Notes: a model not told the origin generated them from the sequence alone. Shown: positions 1 through 8,740, counted from the stretch's first letter. The stretch is 64,000 nt of DNA from Dictyobacter formicarum (GCF_016587435.1 NZ_BNJJ01000005.1:310001-374000); one strand, 5' to 3'. Translations and numbers: made by a program.

Positions 1-1
1 G

Positions 2-136
2 TTCATTTACCTGTTCTCCCACGGTGTACTACACTTGATTGGCTATGACGATCATACAGAAGCTGGTTACCAGGCAATGGTGGCTATTCAACAGGCAGTG
101 CTGCAAAAATTGGGGCAAAAGGCATACCGCTCATGA
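2..136 (+). CDS. ybeY: Endoribonuclease YbeY, C-terminal end (partial)
   Basis: Only the last 44 residues lie in the window; the gene begins before base 1. The visible part carries the three-histidine zinc signature of the YbeY/UPF0054 family (HGVLHLIGYDDH), the metal site of this rRNA-maturation and 70S quality-control endoribonuclease. The stop codon TGA overlaps the ATG of the next gene (ATGA, bases 133-136), so the two are probably translationally coupled. A ybeY-dgkA neighbourhood is common in Gram-positive-type bacteria. The motif makes the family call firm despite the truncation. Confidence 0.92.
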   Translation, partial: FIYLFSHGVLHLIGYDDHTEAGYQAMVAIQQAVLQKLGQKAYRS

Positions 137-561
137 AACAGCCAAAGCAAGCACCCAGAGCACCATTACATAAGCATACCTCAAGGAATGAGTTTAGCAA
201 GTTTCTGGCAGGTTTTGGCTTTGCTTTTCAAGGACTCTGGTATGCTATTCGCACACAGCGCAATGTGCGCGTGCATCTGGCGATGGCGATCCTGGCAATT
301 CTGCTGGGCGTGTTTCTCCATATTTCTGCCGTTGAATTTGCCCTGGTCTTTATCGCCATTAGCGGAGTCTTTATTGCTGAGATGATGAACACCGCTATAG
401 AGCTCTGCGTCGATCTGGCTTCACCCAATTACCATCCCCTGGCGAAGGTCGCTAAGGATGTGGCGGCAGGTGCCGTATTAGTGAACGCCATTCTATCAAT
501 CATTATTGCCCTCTTCATCTTCGGGCCACATCTATGGGCTCTGCTCTTCCATACGCTATAA
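133..561 (+). CDS. dgkA: Diacylglycerol/undecaprenol kinase (DgkA family)
   Basis: A 142-residue integral membrane kinase. The family signature is complete: Glu83, then NTAIE at 86-90 and Asp94, followed by the KVAKDVAAGAVL stretch at 105-116 that forms the active-site helix. Three hydrophobic segments are visible near 47-63, 66-82 and 113-135, as expected for the trimeric DgkA fold. In bacteria with Gram-positive-type envelopes this family mostly phosphorylates undecaprenol, recycling the lipid carrier for wall and polysaccharide synthesis, while the E. coli enzyme uses diacylglycerol. Substrate cannot be settled from sequence. The start overlaps the ybeY stop by four bases. Confidence 0.9.
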   Translation: MKQPKQAPRAPLHKHTSRNEFSKFLAGFGFAFQGLWYAIRTQRNVRVHLAMAILAILLGVFLHISAVEFALVFIAISGVFIAEMMNTAIELCVDLASPNYHPLAKVAKDVAAGAVLVNAILSIIIALFIFGPHLWALLFHTL

Positions 562-596
562 ATAGCGTCCTATACCTGTTCCTTCTCGGCCACAAG

Positions 597-872
597 ATGA
601 TGAAGACAGGCAACAAGAATAGAAAGATGTTTTTTTTATCTATGTCTTTTCTTGCAAATCCACTTACCGTCATTATGCTGTGGATCGTAGTTATTATTCT
701 CTTCGCGCTGTTCATTGTAATCCGCATTGCGCGAACGCCTCAAGAGCGCCGAGGACAGATAACGCTGGAAATCATTCCTACCGTGCTAGGCTTTGTGGTT
801 CTCATGGTGTTGATTTTATTTTTTCCGGGCATCTTTGCCTATGTGCGAGGATTGATCGTACACAAACCCTGA
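597..872 (+). CDS. Small two-helix membrane protein, unknown
   Basis: The open frame extends back to 534, overlapping dgkA by 28 bases, but an internal Met is more likely. In-frame ATGs lie at 597, 600, 627 and 642, and none has a strong ribosome site. The product has two clear transmembrane segments, one around the LTVIMLWIVVIILFALF stretch and one around VLGFVVLMVLILFFPG, separated by a short polar loop containing RIARTPQERRGQ. I do not recognise a family. It ends just before a strong hairpin terminator. The start, and to a lesser degree the reality of the gene, are uncertain. Confidence 0.5.
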   Translation: MMKTGNKNRKMFFLSMSFLANPLTVIMLWIVVIILFALFIVIRIARTPQERRGQITLEIIPTVLGFVVLMVLILFFPGIFAYVRGLIVHKP

Positions 873-881
873 AGATAATGC

Positions 882-926
882 TTCAATAAAAGAGGGCCAG
901 CAGTCAGCTGGCTCTCTTTTATTGAA
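882..926. terminator. Strong hairpin terminator after the dgkA group
   Basis: Twenty-base arms (882-901 and 907-926) pair around the loop agtca with a single G-T wobble. The outer arms are A/T-rich, giving a U-tract on either strand, so the hairpin should work in both directions. It lies ten bases after the small membrane-protein gene. Confidence 0.85.
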
Positions 927-975
927 TATATGCATCTCTATAGCATCATGCATAAATGTCCTTCGATCACGCCTC

Positions 976-1057
976 GCGCCTGCGGCGCTCGCTTCTGTTT
1001 GTGTAGTGAAATTGCCGGGCAGGTACACCCGCCCGGCAATTTCACTACACAAACAGA
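976..1057 (+). repeat. Palindromic element E1: mini-hairpin plus long palindrome
   Basis: A mini-hairpin at 976-988 (GCGCC-TGC-GGCGC) is followed by a long inverted repeat with perfect 27-base arms at 994-1020 and 1031-1057. The long repeat extends further inward with one mismatch. There is no U-tract after it. It lies between convergent genes (membrane protein and efp). Related elements occur at 6599, 6733, 8034 and 34292. Confidence 0.75.
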
Positions 1058-1108
1058 TAATGAAAAAGTTACACATGACGTTGTATAGATATTTAACAGG
1101 AGCAATTC

Positions 1109-1675
1109 TTACTTGACACGCTCAACGTATTGACCGGTGCGGGTATCAATACGGATGCGGTCACCAGGATTAACGAACAGGGGAACGTTGACCACTGCGC
1201 CGCTCTCCAGAGTGGCGGGTTTGGTGACGTTGTTAGCCGTGTCACCGCGTACACCTGGCTCAGCGCTCTCGACGGTCAGTTCCAGGAAGTTTGGCAACTG
1301 CACGGCAATGATGTTCTCTCCGTCCACCAGCATCTCAACTTCATCTTGTTCTTTCAGAAATCTGATAGCATCGCCCAGCATCTCTTTTGGGATAGGCTGC
1401 TGATCAAAGGTCTCAGTGTTCATAAAGACATAATCGTCGCCATCAATATACAGGAATTGCCAGTTTTGATGTTCAACACGTACCTCATCAACCTCTTCAC
1501 CGGCCCGGAAACGCTGCTCGATCACGCGACCATTTTTGAGATTTTTTAAGCGTGTGCGTACAAAAGCACGCCAGTTACCTGGACTGACATGATGGAATTC
1601 AGTAATCGTCCAGAGATCGTTGTTGTAACGAATAACCATGCCATTACGAAAATCGGTAGTAGTTGCATTAGCCAA
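1109..1675 (-). CDS. efp: Translation elongation factor P
   Basis: At 188 residues this has the standard EF-P length and all three domains: the KOW-like N-terminal barrel, the OB domain with the DYVFMN segment, and the C-terminal domain ending GDRIRIDTRTGQYVERVK. EF-P binds between the P and E sites and helps ribosomes stalled at polyproline. The tip of domain I reads VSPGNWRAF, so residue 34, which is a modified lysine or arginine in the best-studied EF-Ps, is asparagine. No lysylation or rhamnosylation gene is visible nearby. A good ribosome site (AAGGGAG-like on the minus strand) precedes the ATG at 1675. Confidence 0.95.
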   Translation of the reverse strand: MANATTTDFRNGMVIRYNNDLWTITEFHHVSPGNWRAFVRTRLKNLKNGRVIEQRFRAGEEVDEVRVEHQNWQFLYIDGDDYVFMNTETFDQQPIPKEMLGDAIRFLKEQDEVEMLVDGENIIAVQLPNFLELTVESAEPGVRGDTANNVTKPATLESGAVVNVPLFVNPGDRIRIDTRTGQYVERVK

Positions 1676-1786
1676 GGGAGTAATCTCCTCTCTTCATTCT
1701 TTACTATTGTTCTTTATACAAGAGCTATGCAGCAACATTCTCAAAGAGAACGCTGGAAACATCCGGCTCTATCTTGCATACGAAGA

Positions 1787-2863
1787 TTATGCCCGCTCCG
1801 ACACAAAAATACTGGCTGGTTGACCAAGCACCACAAAGACAACTTTTTTCTGGGTTCTCCATCCATGCTCCTGGATGATGCGATCCCATAAGCGGTCCTC
1901 ACTGGTTAGCGAAACCATTAAACCACCAGGGGCCAGCACGCGGTCAAACTCACGTATCAATGCAGTATACAACGCTTCGTTATCTTCACGTGTGCCAATT
2001 TGCTTACCAAAGGGTAGATTGGTAATGATACGTGTCACACTGGAGGCTTCGAGGGGAAGCGTGCGCGCATCCCAGCGTTTCCAGCTAATGTCAACGTCGG
2101 CTGCCCGGGCGTTGCGCCGCGCCAGATTAACCGCCTGATCGCGTATGTCGCCACCCAGCGCTTGCTTTACCGGACCCAACAACGCGCGCTCGATCAGAAT
2201 CGTACCAGCCCCACAGAGGGGGTCCAGGACGATATCGTCGTCGGTAGGCTGAGATAGCCAGCTCATAGAGGCGGCAACGGTGGGTCGTAGGGAAGCAGGA
2301 AGGTGCTCGCGCTTGTATGGTCGATGGCGCATTGTAGCATCACTGAGCCGCACACCAATCAGAACGTCACCTCCACCTAACCAGAGCCAGATCTCTAGGT
2401 CAGCATCATCTTCAACCAGGCGCATACTACGGGGCATGCTTTTACGCAACGCATCGGTTACCGCCTGGCCCGCGTCAACACGACGAAAATCGTAGGAACC
2501 GACCATCTGGCTCACGACACGCCATGTACTAGGACGCGCCCCGTGATGCCCACGGCGCCAGCTCGCCACGGCGCTGCTGAGATCAGCATTTAAGGTTGCG
2601 CTATGCAAAACACGCAATGCATCGGGTCCACGTCGCAAGCCCTTAATATGAGCAAGGGCGGCAAAAACATCCTCGGTAGTATGTAAGTCTAGCAGATTTT
2701 CAGGTAATGCCGAGGTCCGAAAGAGCGCGATACCACGCATAAATTTTACAAGTGTGGACTCAGGTATAGTGGCGCGAATCTCGCTAAAAGCCAGTGTTTC
2801 TAGTCCTGGCATAGTCATTGCATAGAAAAGATCTGACATGTATCCTAATTTTCTTCCAACCAT
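1787..2863 (-). CDS. THUMP-domain RNA N2-guanine methyltransferase
   Basis: A class I SAM-dependent RNA methyltransferase with an N-terminal THUMP region and a C-terminal Rossmann domain. The SAM-binding signature DPLCGAGTILIE and the catalytic NLPFGK motif (an NPPY-type motif) are both present, placing it in the Trm14/TrmN and RlmL-like group that methylates guanine N2 in tRNA or rRNA. The open frame reaches 2968, but the first 35 residues have no family-like features. Starts at 2863 or 2839 (MSDLFYAMTMPG) are more likely; neither has a strong ribosome site. It is followed by efp on the same strand after about 110 bases. tRNA versus rRNA substrate is not decided. Confidence 0.82.
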   Translation of the reverse strand: MVGRKLGYMSDLFYAMTMPGLETLAFSEIRATIPESTLVKFMRGIALFRTSALPENLLDLHTTEDVFAALAHIKGLRRGPDALRVLHSATLNADLSSAVASWRRGHHGARPSTWRVVSQMVGSYDFRRVDAGQAVTDALRKSMPRSMRLVEDDADLEIWLWLGGGDVLIGVRLSDATMRHRPYKREHLPASLRPTVAASMSWLSQPTDDDIVLDPLCGAGTILIERALLGPVKQALGGDIRDQAVNLARRNARAADVDISWKRWDARTLPLEASSVTRIITNLPFGKQIGTREDNEALYTALIREFDRVLAPGGLMVSLTSEDRLWDRIIQEHGWRTQKKVVFVVLGQPASIFVSERA

Positions 2864-3144
2864 GACGCCTTCAGTGCGTATAGGCGGGGCCGTACTCTGA
2901 TAAAAACGCAGCTGAATTGCAGACAATACGCAATATTTATGTGCGCAACATAGAGGTGCATACCTCAATCATTCGAGAGGGAATAAGAGAGTAAAGGAAC
3001 TCAACCACACTTTTTGGGATTTCCTTCTGTTGCCCATCAGCGTGTCATGATATCATAGACGCTCTGATCTCGCAATCCCTGCCACTTAACGCGCAGCTAG
3101 CAGTGGAAAGCTATCTCTTCTCATGTACAGGCTAACAGGGACCT

Positions 3145-3942
3145 TTACATGAGAAGGTCAGTCACCACGGCAATTTCCTGGGGATATTTGGCCAGGCGCT
3201 TCTTTTTGAGATTTTCACGTAAGATCCAGTTAACATCGGTATCATTCCATAAGGCGCACTCACGCATAAACGCAAAGCCTTTTGCGGGCAGCGCGGCAGC
3301 GACAACGCTCAGAGTATAACCCAGCGTGCGTCGTAAAATGCGAAAATCTTCACATTTGCGCTCTGTAGCAGGCACATGTGAGATGTGCTCTAATACTGTG
3401 CGCTGCAACTGTAAGGCGCCTTCGATCAGCTCGGGAACATAGAGCAGTCGTGGCTCGGCAATGGCAGCGACCGCGGCCCGCTGCTGCAAAAAACTATCAC
3501 TGATTGCCAGTTGAGAGAGATACGGCATGATTGTCTGGGCGTCGGCGCTTAAAAGATGTTGAAAGGCTGTCGCTACGGCCTCTCTGACACGCCAGGAAGG
3601 GCTACAGGCATAATGGCTGAGCATGTCAACCACTTGCTCGCGCCACTCACTGCGCACAGCTGCGCAGGCGCCAGCCGCCACCACGCCACAAAGTATAACG
3701 AACTCGGACGGCGTATCATCAGCAATCAGCATCCGATTGCTATTGGAAAATGCGTATATGAGGGACAGAACGTTATCAGGATGCTTCGTGCTGGCCGAGG
3801 CCAATAAATAGGCGAAGTCATTGGCCAATTCAAGATTGGCCCGGGGGCCAGGGAGACGGCTATGCTCACGCAAATAAAACTCAAGCGGGCGATGATGCCC
3901 GGTAATAGCTCTCTCAACCAGAGAAGATAATGTATCATGCAT
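3145..3942 (-). CDS. HEAT-like helical repeat protein, unknown
   Basis: A 265-residue protein that appears all alpha-helical, with HEAT-like segments such as WRVREAVATAFQHLL and LQQRAAVAAIAEPRLL. Its layout resembles DNA-alkylation-repair/HEAT-repeat proteins, but I see no catalytic motif. The frame opens at 3972, yet the ATG at 3942 is favoured because AAGG sits nine bases before it. Basic residues (ENLKKKRLAKYP) lie near the C-terminus. Its role is unknown; protein or nucleic-acid binding would be typical of the fold. Confidence 0.6.
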   Translation of the reverse strand: MHDTLSSLVERAITGHHRPLEFYLREHSRLPGPRANLELANDFAYLLASASTKHPDNVLSLIYAFSNSNRMLIADDTPSEFVILCGVVAAGACAAVRSEWREQVVDMLSHYACSPSWRVREAVATAFQHLLSADAQTIMPYLSQLAISDSFLQQRAAVAAIAEPRLLYVPELIEGALQLQRTVLEHISHVPATERKCEDFRILRRTLGYTLSVVAAALPAKGFAFMRECALWNDTDVNWILRENLKKKRLAKYPQEIAVVTDLLM

Positions 3943-4357
3943 ATCAATTATCCTTGCATCAAAAAACAACAACGGCTCTGGTTTGACTATTTCCGACTGC
4001 GCTATGCAACACCTTTAGAAGTATGTTTGTCCTGCGCATATTCCAACCTCCCAGTTCACTTTCCACCACCACGCTACATCCAGCGAGGGTCAGGACATTT
4101 CTACACTCATCATTTTACCATACATCTAATAATTTTAGATTTGTTTCCTGACATAAAACTCTTCCTTAACATTGACGTGAACGTTAATGAGATGAGATAA
4201 TAAACTGTTACCAGTTAGCAGTATTGTTAAGGTTATGCCGATGCTTTTCCAGGTCATGACTTGATGATATTTCAAGATGGGCGAGGGAATATAAGCAATA
4301 AAACTCAAAGCATTCCTAATCAATTCCTGACAGCAACATAAAAGAGAGTCGACACAT
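3943..4357. other. Divergent intergenic region upstream of the MerR gene
   Basis: This 415-base gap holds no convincing gene. Its notable content is a promoter with an embedded ACGT dyad near 4170-4201, listed separately. The rest is AT-rich. Confidence 0.6.
4170..4201 (+). promoter_or_regulatory. Promoter with embedded ACGT dyad, likely for the MerR operon
   Basis: TTGACG (4172-4177) and GATAAT (4196-4201) are separated by 18 bases, slightly longer than the 17-base optimum, as is common for MerR-controlled promoters. The dyad cattgacgt-ga-acgttaatg (4170-4189) has nine-base arms with one mismatch and overlaps the -35 box and spacer. This suggests a regulator site, most simply autoregulation by the downstream MerR protein. 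That is inference; there is also a 155-base leader before the gene. Confidence 0.5.
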
Positions 4358-4837
4358 ATGACACATTCCGATGATGACGAGGAAGATCAAAACACAACAA
4401 CGCAGAATTACTATTCAATTGAGCAGGTAGCAACTCGTGCCCAGTTGACGAAACGTACGTTGCGCTACTATGAAGAGATGGGGTTACTGCCTCAGGCTGA
4501 GCGTACTGAAGGTAATTATCGGCGCTATACTGAAGAAGATTTACAACGTATAATTTACATCAAGTCACTACGCGAGCTGATGGGTCTTTCGCTCGGGGAA
4601 ATTCGCAAGTTTTTACAGGCCGAAGATGAACGCGAGCAGGAGAGAACAGCCTTTCGCCAGGGCGCAGATATACAGCAAAAATTGGTCCACCTGGATCGAT
4701 CCGATGAGATTATCCGTGAGCAACTGACCCTGATTGAGCAAAAAATGAATGGCCTCAAAAGTATGCAGCAACAGTTATTCGAGCGCATGGAAAAGCATGC
4801 ACTCAAGCGGCAAGCGTTACAAGAGCGAGATTTTTAG
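4358..4837 (+). CDS. MerR-family transcriptional regulator
   Basis: A 159-residue MerR protein. The winged helix-turn-helix begins with YYSIEQVATRAQLTKRTLRYYEEMG and continues through GNYRRYTEEDLQRI, followed by the typical GLSLGEIRKFL helix. A long dimerising coiled coil (about residues 90-150) ends the protein. There is no cysteine-rich metal loop and no added effector domain, so the inducer is unknown; a role in general or fatty/branched-acid metabolism is as likely as metal sensing. The highly acidic N-terminus (SDDDEEDQ) is unusual. It is followed on the same strand by lipoate ligase and PIG-L genes. Confidence 0.88.
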   Translation: MTHSDDDEEDQNTTTQNYYSIEQVATRAQLTKRTLRYYEEMGLLPQAERTEGNYRRYTEEDLQRIIYIKSLRELMGLSLGEIRKFLQAEDEREQERTAFRQGADIQQKLVHLDRSDEIIREQLTLIEQKMNGLKSMQQQLFERMEKHALKRQALQERDF

Positions 4838-4925
4838 CGCACTGCTTTATGTGACACCAAAGCACCAGCGTGATAAAATAATAAGCAAAATTCTAAAATC
4901 AAAAGAGAAAAGTACAAAAGCGCCT

Positions 4926-5711
4926 ATGAGTAACTGGCTCATCTATCCGCTAACGATTGCTGACCAGCAACAACACATTGAGCATAGTGAGCAACTTTTG
5001 AGCAATGTCCAATCTGGTGATCCTGCCACAATCTATTGGTCTCTGGCCCAGCCCGCCGGATTGGTACTCGGGTTTTCCCAGAAGGAAAGCATTCTTAATC
5101 CAGCTGCCAGGGCAGCTGGATCATTTCCTGTCTATCACCGGCGCGCCGGGGGGACCGCGGTGCTGGTCGGGCCAACATTGCTCAGCTTAGATGTGGTGTT
5201 ACCAGCCGATCATCCTCTCCATTTACCCGATCTGGTAGAGTCTTATCGCTGGTTCGGCGAATCCTGGGTAGCCACACTGGCCCAACTGGGGGCTCACACG
5301 CGCATGGTTACGCCAGCCGAGGCCCATGCCCAGCGTGCGCTGCGCAGACAGTCAGAGACACGGGAATATGAGATGTTGATGAATCGTGCCTGCTATGGCT
5401 CTCTCTCTCCCTATGAGGTCGTGGTTGGTCAACGCAAAGTCGTTGGCTTTGATATGATTCGCAGAAGAGCCGGCAGCCTGCTTCAGGCAGGTGTACTCTT
5501 GCAATGGGATAGCCAGCTGCTAGCATATTTATTGGGCCACACACCAACAGAACAGAAACTCCTACAAAAAGGTCTACTTGACCGGGCTGTGGGATTAGAT
5601 ACTCTACTCGGGCGTGTTATTACATGTGACGAGGTGATCAGCACCTTTGAGCGTGTTCTCATTAATGATGAACGCCAGCGCCTGATGGTTGATCCTTTAT
5701 CCTCTTTTTAA
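4926..5711 (+). CDS. Lipoate-protein ligase A / octanoyltransferase family protein
   Basis: A 261-residue protein of the BPL/LplA/LipB fold that attaches lipoate or octanoate to carrier domains of 2-oxoacid dehydrogenases and GcvH. The acyl-binding signature HRRAGGTAV lies at 71-79 and the catalytic lysine is probably K171 in VVGQRKVVGF, followed by RRRAGSLLQAG. The open frame runs back to 4749 within merR, but the Met at 4926 fits the family N-terminus and clears merR. Its ribosome site (AAGAGAAAAG) is weak. LplA-type, LipM and LipL enzymes are hard to separate by eye, so I leave the symbol blank. Confidence 0.82.
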   Translation: MSNWLIYPLTIADQQQHIEHSEQLLSNVQSGDPATIYWSLAQPAGLVLGFSQKESILNPAARAAGSFPVYHRRAGGTAVLVGPTLLSLDVVLPADHPLHLPDLVESYRWFGESWVATLAQLGAHTRMVTPAEAHAQRALRRQSETREYEMLMNRACYGSLSPYEVVVGQRKVVGFDMIRRRAGSLLQAGVLLQWDSQLLAYLLGHTPTEQKLLQKGLLDRAVGLDTLLGRVITCDEVISTFERVLINDERQRLMVDPLSSF

Positions 5712-5736
5712 ATGCAATGAAAGGTTTGTTTATACA

Positions 5737-6579
5737 ATGGGAGATCGAACTGCTCAGGGCGCAGTCGAAATGTTGACTGAGCCTGATTACGAGGCTATGG
5801 TAATTGGGGCACATCCGGACGATAATGATTTTGGTACGGCAGCTACCTGTGCTCTCTGGGCCAGCCAGGGGAAAAAGATTGTCTGGGTCGTCATGACCGA
5901 TGGCACAGAAGGTAGCGAAATTCCTAGCCAGAGCGATGAAGAGTTGATGCTGCTGCGCGAGCAGGAGCAGCGAGCCGCCGCCGAGGTCTATGGCATTAAG
6001 GCGGTCGAGTTCCTGCGCAATCGCGATGGACATCTGGTCAATACAGAAGATGCGCGCCACAATGTGGTCAGGTTGATTCGAAAATATCGCCCCCGCGTCA
6101 TCTTTACCCATGATCCAACATCTCATATCATGGCTCCAGATCCAGACGAGAAACCAGATGCGACCGGCTATCTCAACCATCCCGATCACCGGGCGACTGG
6201 TAATATCGTGGTAGATTCCATTTTTCCTTTCGCGGGCAATCCTCGCTCGTTCCGTGAGCTGCTGGCGGAAGGACTGCAGCCCTATCGTGTACATGAAGTA
6301 TATTTCTTCGGTACCACTCAGACAAACACCTATGTGGATGTCACCGAGAGCATCGATAAAAAGGGTCAGGGCCTGATGTGCCACGCGTCTCAGTTTAATC
6401 CCGAGGATAACCAACGCATGGCTGAGCGCATGCGCGAGCGTGCCGCCTCGGTTGCTAAAGAGGCAAAAGAGAAAAAAGGGTTGGAGATGCGCTATGCCGA
6501 ATCCTTCCGCCGCATGAAACTACATATTCCACCCGCACCTAAAGAGGAGGTCGCAGTGCCTGCCGGCAGCGAGGAATAA
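5737..6579 (+). CDS. PIG-L/LmbE-family deacetylase
   Basis: A 280-residue zinc-dependent N-deacetylase of the PIG-L family. The family's metal and catalytic motifs are intact: AHPDD at 25-29 and HPDH at 148-151. Members remove N-acetyl groups from GlcNAc conjugates, for example in mycothiol or bacillithiol synthesis or lipid-linked GlcNAc, or act in natural-product routes. The substrate here is unknown. The C-terminus is rich in charged residues (RMRERAASVAKEAKEKKG) and probably helical. The frame opens at 5689, overlapping the previous gene, but the Met at 5737 begins the family-like region and follows a GAAAGG stretch. Confidence 0.85.
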   Translation: MGDRTAQGAVEMLTEPDYEAMVIGAHPDDNDFGTAATCALWASQGKKIVWVVMTDGTEGSEIPSQSDEELMLLREQEQRAAAEVYGIKAVEFLRNRDGHLVNTEDARHNVVRLIRKYRPRVIFTHDPTSHIMAPDPDEKPDATGYLNHPDHRATGNIVVDSIFPFAGNPRSFRELLAEGLQPYRVHEVYFFGTTQTNTYVDVTESIDKKGQGLMCHASQFNPEDNQRMAERMRERAASVAKEAKEKKGLEMRYAESFRRMKLHIPPAPKEEVAVPAGSEE

Positions 6580-6598
6580 GTCATAGGTTTTTTTACAG

Positions 6599-6723
6599 GG
6601 TGTCAGACGCCCACGTCTATCGTGGTCTCTCTGCCTCACACTACGCTCCTGCGGAGCTCAAAAGAGGTTTTTATATTGATGCGAAACGCGCGCTGTGCGC
6701 GCGTTTCGCATCAATATAAAAAA
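6599..6723 (+). repeat. Palindromic element E2: three hairpins in a row
   Basis: Starts with GTGTCAGACGCC, then a five-base-pair hairpin at 6611-6625, a mini-hairpin at 6645-6657 (GCTCC-TGC-GGAGC), the spacer TCAAAAGAGG, and a perfect palindrome with 26-base arms at 6669-6694 and 6698-6723 around a three-base loop. The same order is seen in E3 on the other strand. It lies between convergent genes. Confidence 0.75.
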
Positions 6724-6732
6724 AGAGATTGG

Positions 6733-6853
6733 GGGCGTCAGCACCCCCCGGCTGGTGCATAACGTGATTCCCATGATCATGGGGAAACTGAGCCCCCGCT
6801 TTCGGGCGGGTGCACACGCCCCCCAGGCTGGTGGCTTATCGCACCTACGGTGC
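6733..6853. repeat. GC-rich structured region E2b
   Basis: The outer segments GGGGGCGT (6733-6740) and ACGCCCCC (near 6816) can pair around several smaller hairpins, including CCCATGATCATGGG. Two copies of a CCCCCC(g/a)GGCTGGTG-like word occur near 6756 and 6820. It ends with a mini-hairpin GCACC-TAC-GGTGC at 6841-6853, which matches the E-family mini-hairpin with compensatory base changes. Its function is unknown. Confidence 0.55.
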
Positions 6854-6862
6854 GAGCTACTA

Positions 6863-7936
6863 CTATTTCTTGGGGGTCACTACTACAGCGAAACCATCCC
6901 AGAGAGATAAGAACTTTGTCCGCGACATTGTCGTCTGGTTGAGGATCGAGGAATCTGCCAGATAGACCTGGTCGCCCTGACCACCACGCAAGACCAGAAT
7001 GTGACCACCAGGTACGCGCGAAGGCGGAAAACTGACAATCACGGGACGCCCCTGGTTGGCGATCTTTACCACTTCATCCAGGGAGGGATTATTCAAATGG
7101 ACAGCATTGAAGCCGAACCTGTCAACAGTGATATCAATACCACTGGACTGTAATAACCCTTGCTCTGGCGTGATCTGGTGGAGATTGGATTCAACTTTTA
7201 AGATATCAGTGACGCGAAAATGATTGCCACTGTAAGCATTGATCACTTCGGTCATGGATGCGGCTGAACAGGCAGACGCTGCCCAACGATCAAACTCGCT
7301 TTGCGACTGATACTGGTCGACCGACATCTGGTTGAGCCGTACCAGCGCCTTGGATGCCCCCACCACACCCACAAACAACGGCTGAGAGGGATTGTTGGCG
7401 GGCTTCGAAACAGTTTTGGGGGCTGCTGGTGCCGGGAGGTCAGACGTGATTACGGTCCAGAAGGATGGGACGGTACTGGAAGGTGCGAACAAGAGCGGCT
7501 GCAATGCAATCATACCAGCACCGAAGAGCGCAATCAGAATTAAGCAGATGCCTAACCAGGGAGTTGCTTCACCTCGCCGGGGCTGGATTAATTGTTTTAC
7601 ATTGAATAAAGCTAAAATCTGGGTCCATCCACCTGCCACTGGAGCAACAGGCTCAACTATTTCATAGGCCCCATAATTCATTTGCACGCGTGGTTGCTGT
7701 AAACGTGTTACACGCTGTGTCCGCGCTGGTTTCTGCACCTTGCGCATGCTGGCCGCTCTTCCATAAGCCTGGCCGCTCGTACCGCGACGATTCATCCGTG
7801 CCCGCGCTGCTTCCCGGGAAGCATATGAGGAGGCCTCGCGTTGCTGTTCGACGGCACTGGATCGCGGTGAAAGGAATAATCCTGCAACTACTAGCGTAAG
7901 AGCAATAGCCAACAGCATAAGCAGGACAATAATCAT
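6863..7936 (-). CDS. Membrane-anchored C39-like peptidase-fold protein
   Basis: A 357-residue protein with an N-terminal membrane helix (about 3-22), an Arg/Gln/Ser-rich linker (about 25-95), a second helix near 126-148, and a C-terminal papain-like C39-type domain. The likely catalytic triad is Cys223 in ASACSAAS, His312 in GGHILVLRG and Asp328 in YLADSS. Such domains cleave or bind peptides outside the membrane; their substrates are usually unknown. The frame opens at 8005, but AGGGGAG sits six to seven bases before the ATG at 7936. The longer reading would run into a palindromic element. Confidence 0.75.
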   Translation of the reverse strand: MIIVLLMLLAIALTLVVAGLFLSPRSSAVEQQREASSYASREAARARMNRRGTSGQAYGRAASMRKVQKPARTQRVTRLQQPRVQMNYGAYEIVEPVAPVAGGWTQILALFNVKQLIQPRRGEATPWLGICLILIALFGAGMIALQPLLFAPSSTVPSFWTVITSDLPAPAAPKTVSKPANNPSQPLFVGVVGASKALVRLNQMSVDQYQSQSEFDRWAASACSAASMTEVINAYSGNHFRVTDILKVESNLHQITPEQGLLQSSGIDITVDRFGFNAVHLNNPSLDEVVKIANQGRPVIVSFPPSRVPGGHILVLRGGQGDQVYLADSSILNQTTMSRTKFLSLWDGFAVVVTPKK

Positions 7937-8740
7937 TAACAACTCCCCTATAGCATAATGTTTGACATAAGAATGTTTCTGCTTCCCTACGGTGATAGGA
8001 AGCAACGCGCCCCCATGCGGGCATCCGCATCTTTTTTATTTAGTGGTGAAATTGCGCAACGCGCAATTTCACCACTAAATAAAACTAACCTCTTTTTGAG
8101 CGCCGCAGGTGCGAACCGTCATAGGTGCTGACGAGCATGTCGGGGACATGCTCTCCTCCTCCTCGCCTCAGCTTGAAGGCACGAAGCGTATGGCGTTCAG
8201 ACACTTTTTCAGAGCATGTAATACAATTTGGCGACCATGAACATAGTGAAGATACTACTGAATAAACGTCGTATTCACTATTTCCAACGTGTCTAAATAT
8301 ACTACTCTATATGACATTTGCTTTACTTTCAACATTCGTAATTAGAGGCATGTGATAACCTCAACTATTAAGCCTGAAGCCGCTTCACTCCTAGCTTTAA
8401 ATCGATGTAAAGCTCTATTATTATAACATACAAAACGCGTATATGCTATCAAGATTACAGCGAAATGCAGCAATCTACATTAAAAAATATTAATATCATA
8501 CTCAATATTTGCCGGGCGGAACATGGTGATAACGGACAACAATAGTACTACATCTCACATTGATGAGAAGTCAAAAAAAGGAGACAACGATGCTGACTTA
8601 ACAGTAGCCAGAGATCATGATATGATGATCCAGATAGGTTCTATTCTGGTAGGCGAGTATGCAAACGAGCTACATCCACAAACCATATCGAGGGATAAAA
8701 CTATCAGTGCATCAAACGATGAGAGAAGAGAGGGACAACT
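7937..8740. other. Long intergenic region containing element E3
   Basis: About 800 bases without a secure gene. The left third contains palindromic element E3; 8214-8520 is AT-rich with no clear structure. An open frame at 8523-8807 is listed separately as doubtful. Confidence 0.6.
8034..8204 (-). repeat. Palindromic element E3 (reverse orientation)
   Basis: Read on the minus strand: GTGTCTGAACGCC (8204-8192), a nine-base-pair hairpin (8153-8133), a mini-hairpin GCACC-TGC-GGCGC (8112-8100), the spacer TCAAAAAGAGG, and a perfect palindrome with 24-base arms at 8061-8084 and 8034-8057 around the loop aac. The order and spacer match E2, but the arm sequences of the long palindrome do not. Confidence 0.75.

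Noticed and set aside
976..1057. Insertion-sequence remnant with terminal inverted repeats
   Set aside because: The arms are separated by only ten bases, and no transposase fragment or target duplication is seen.
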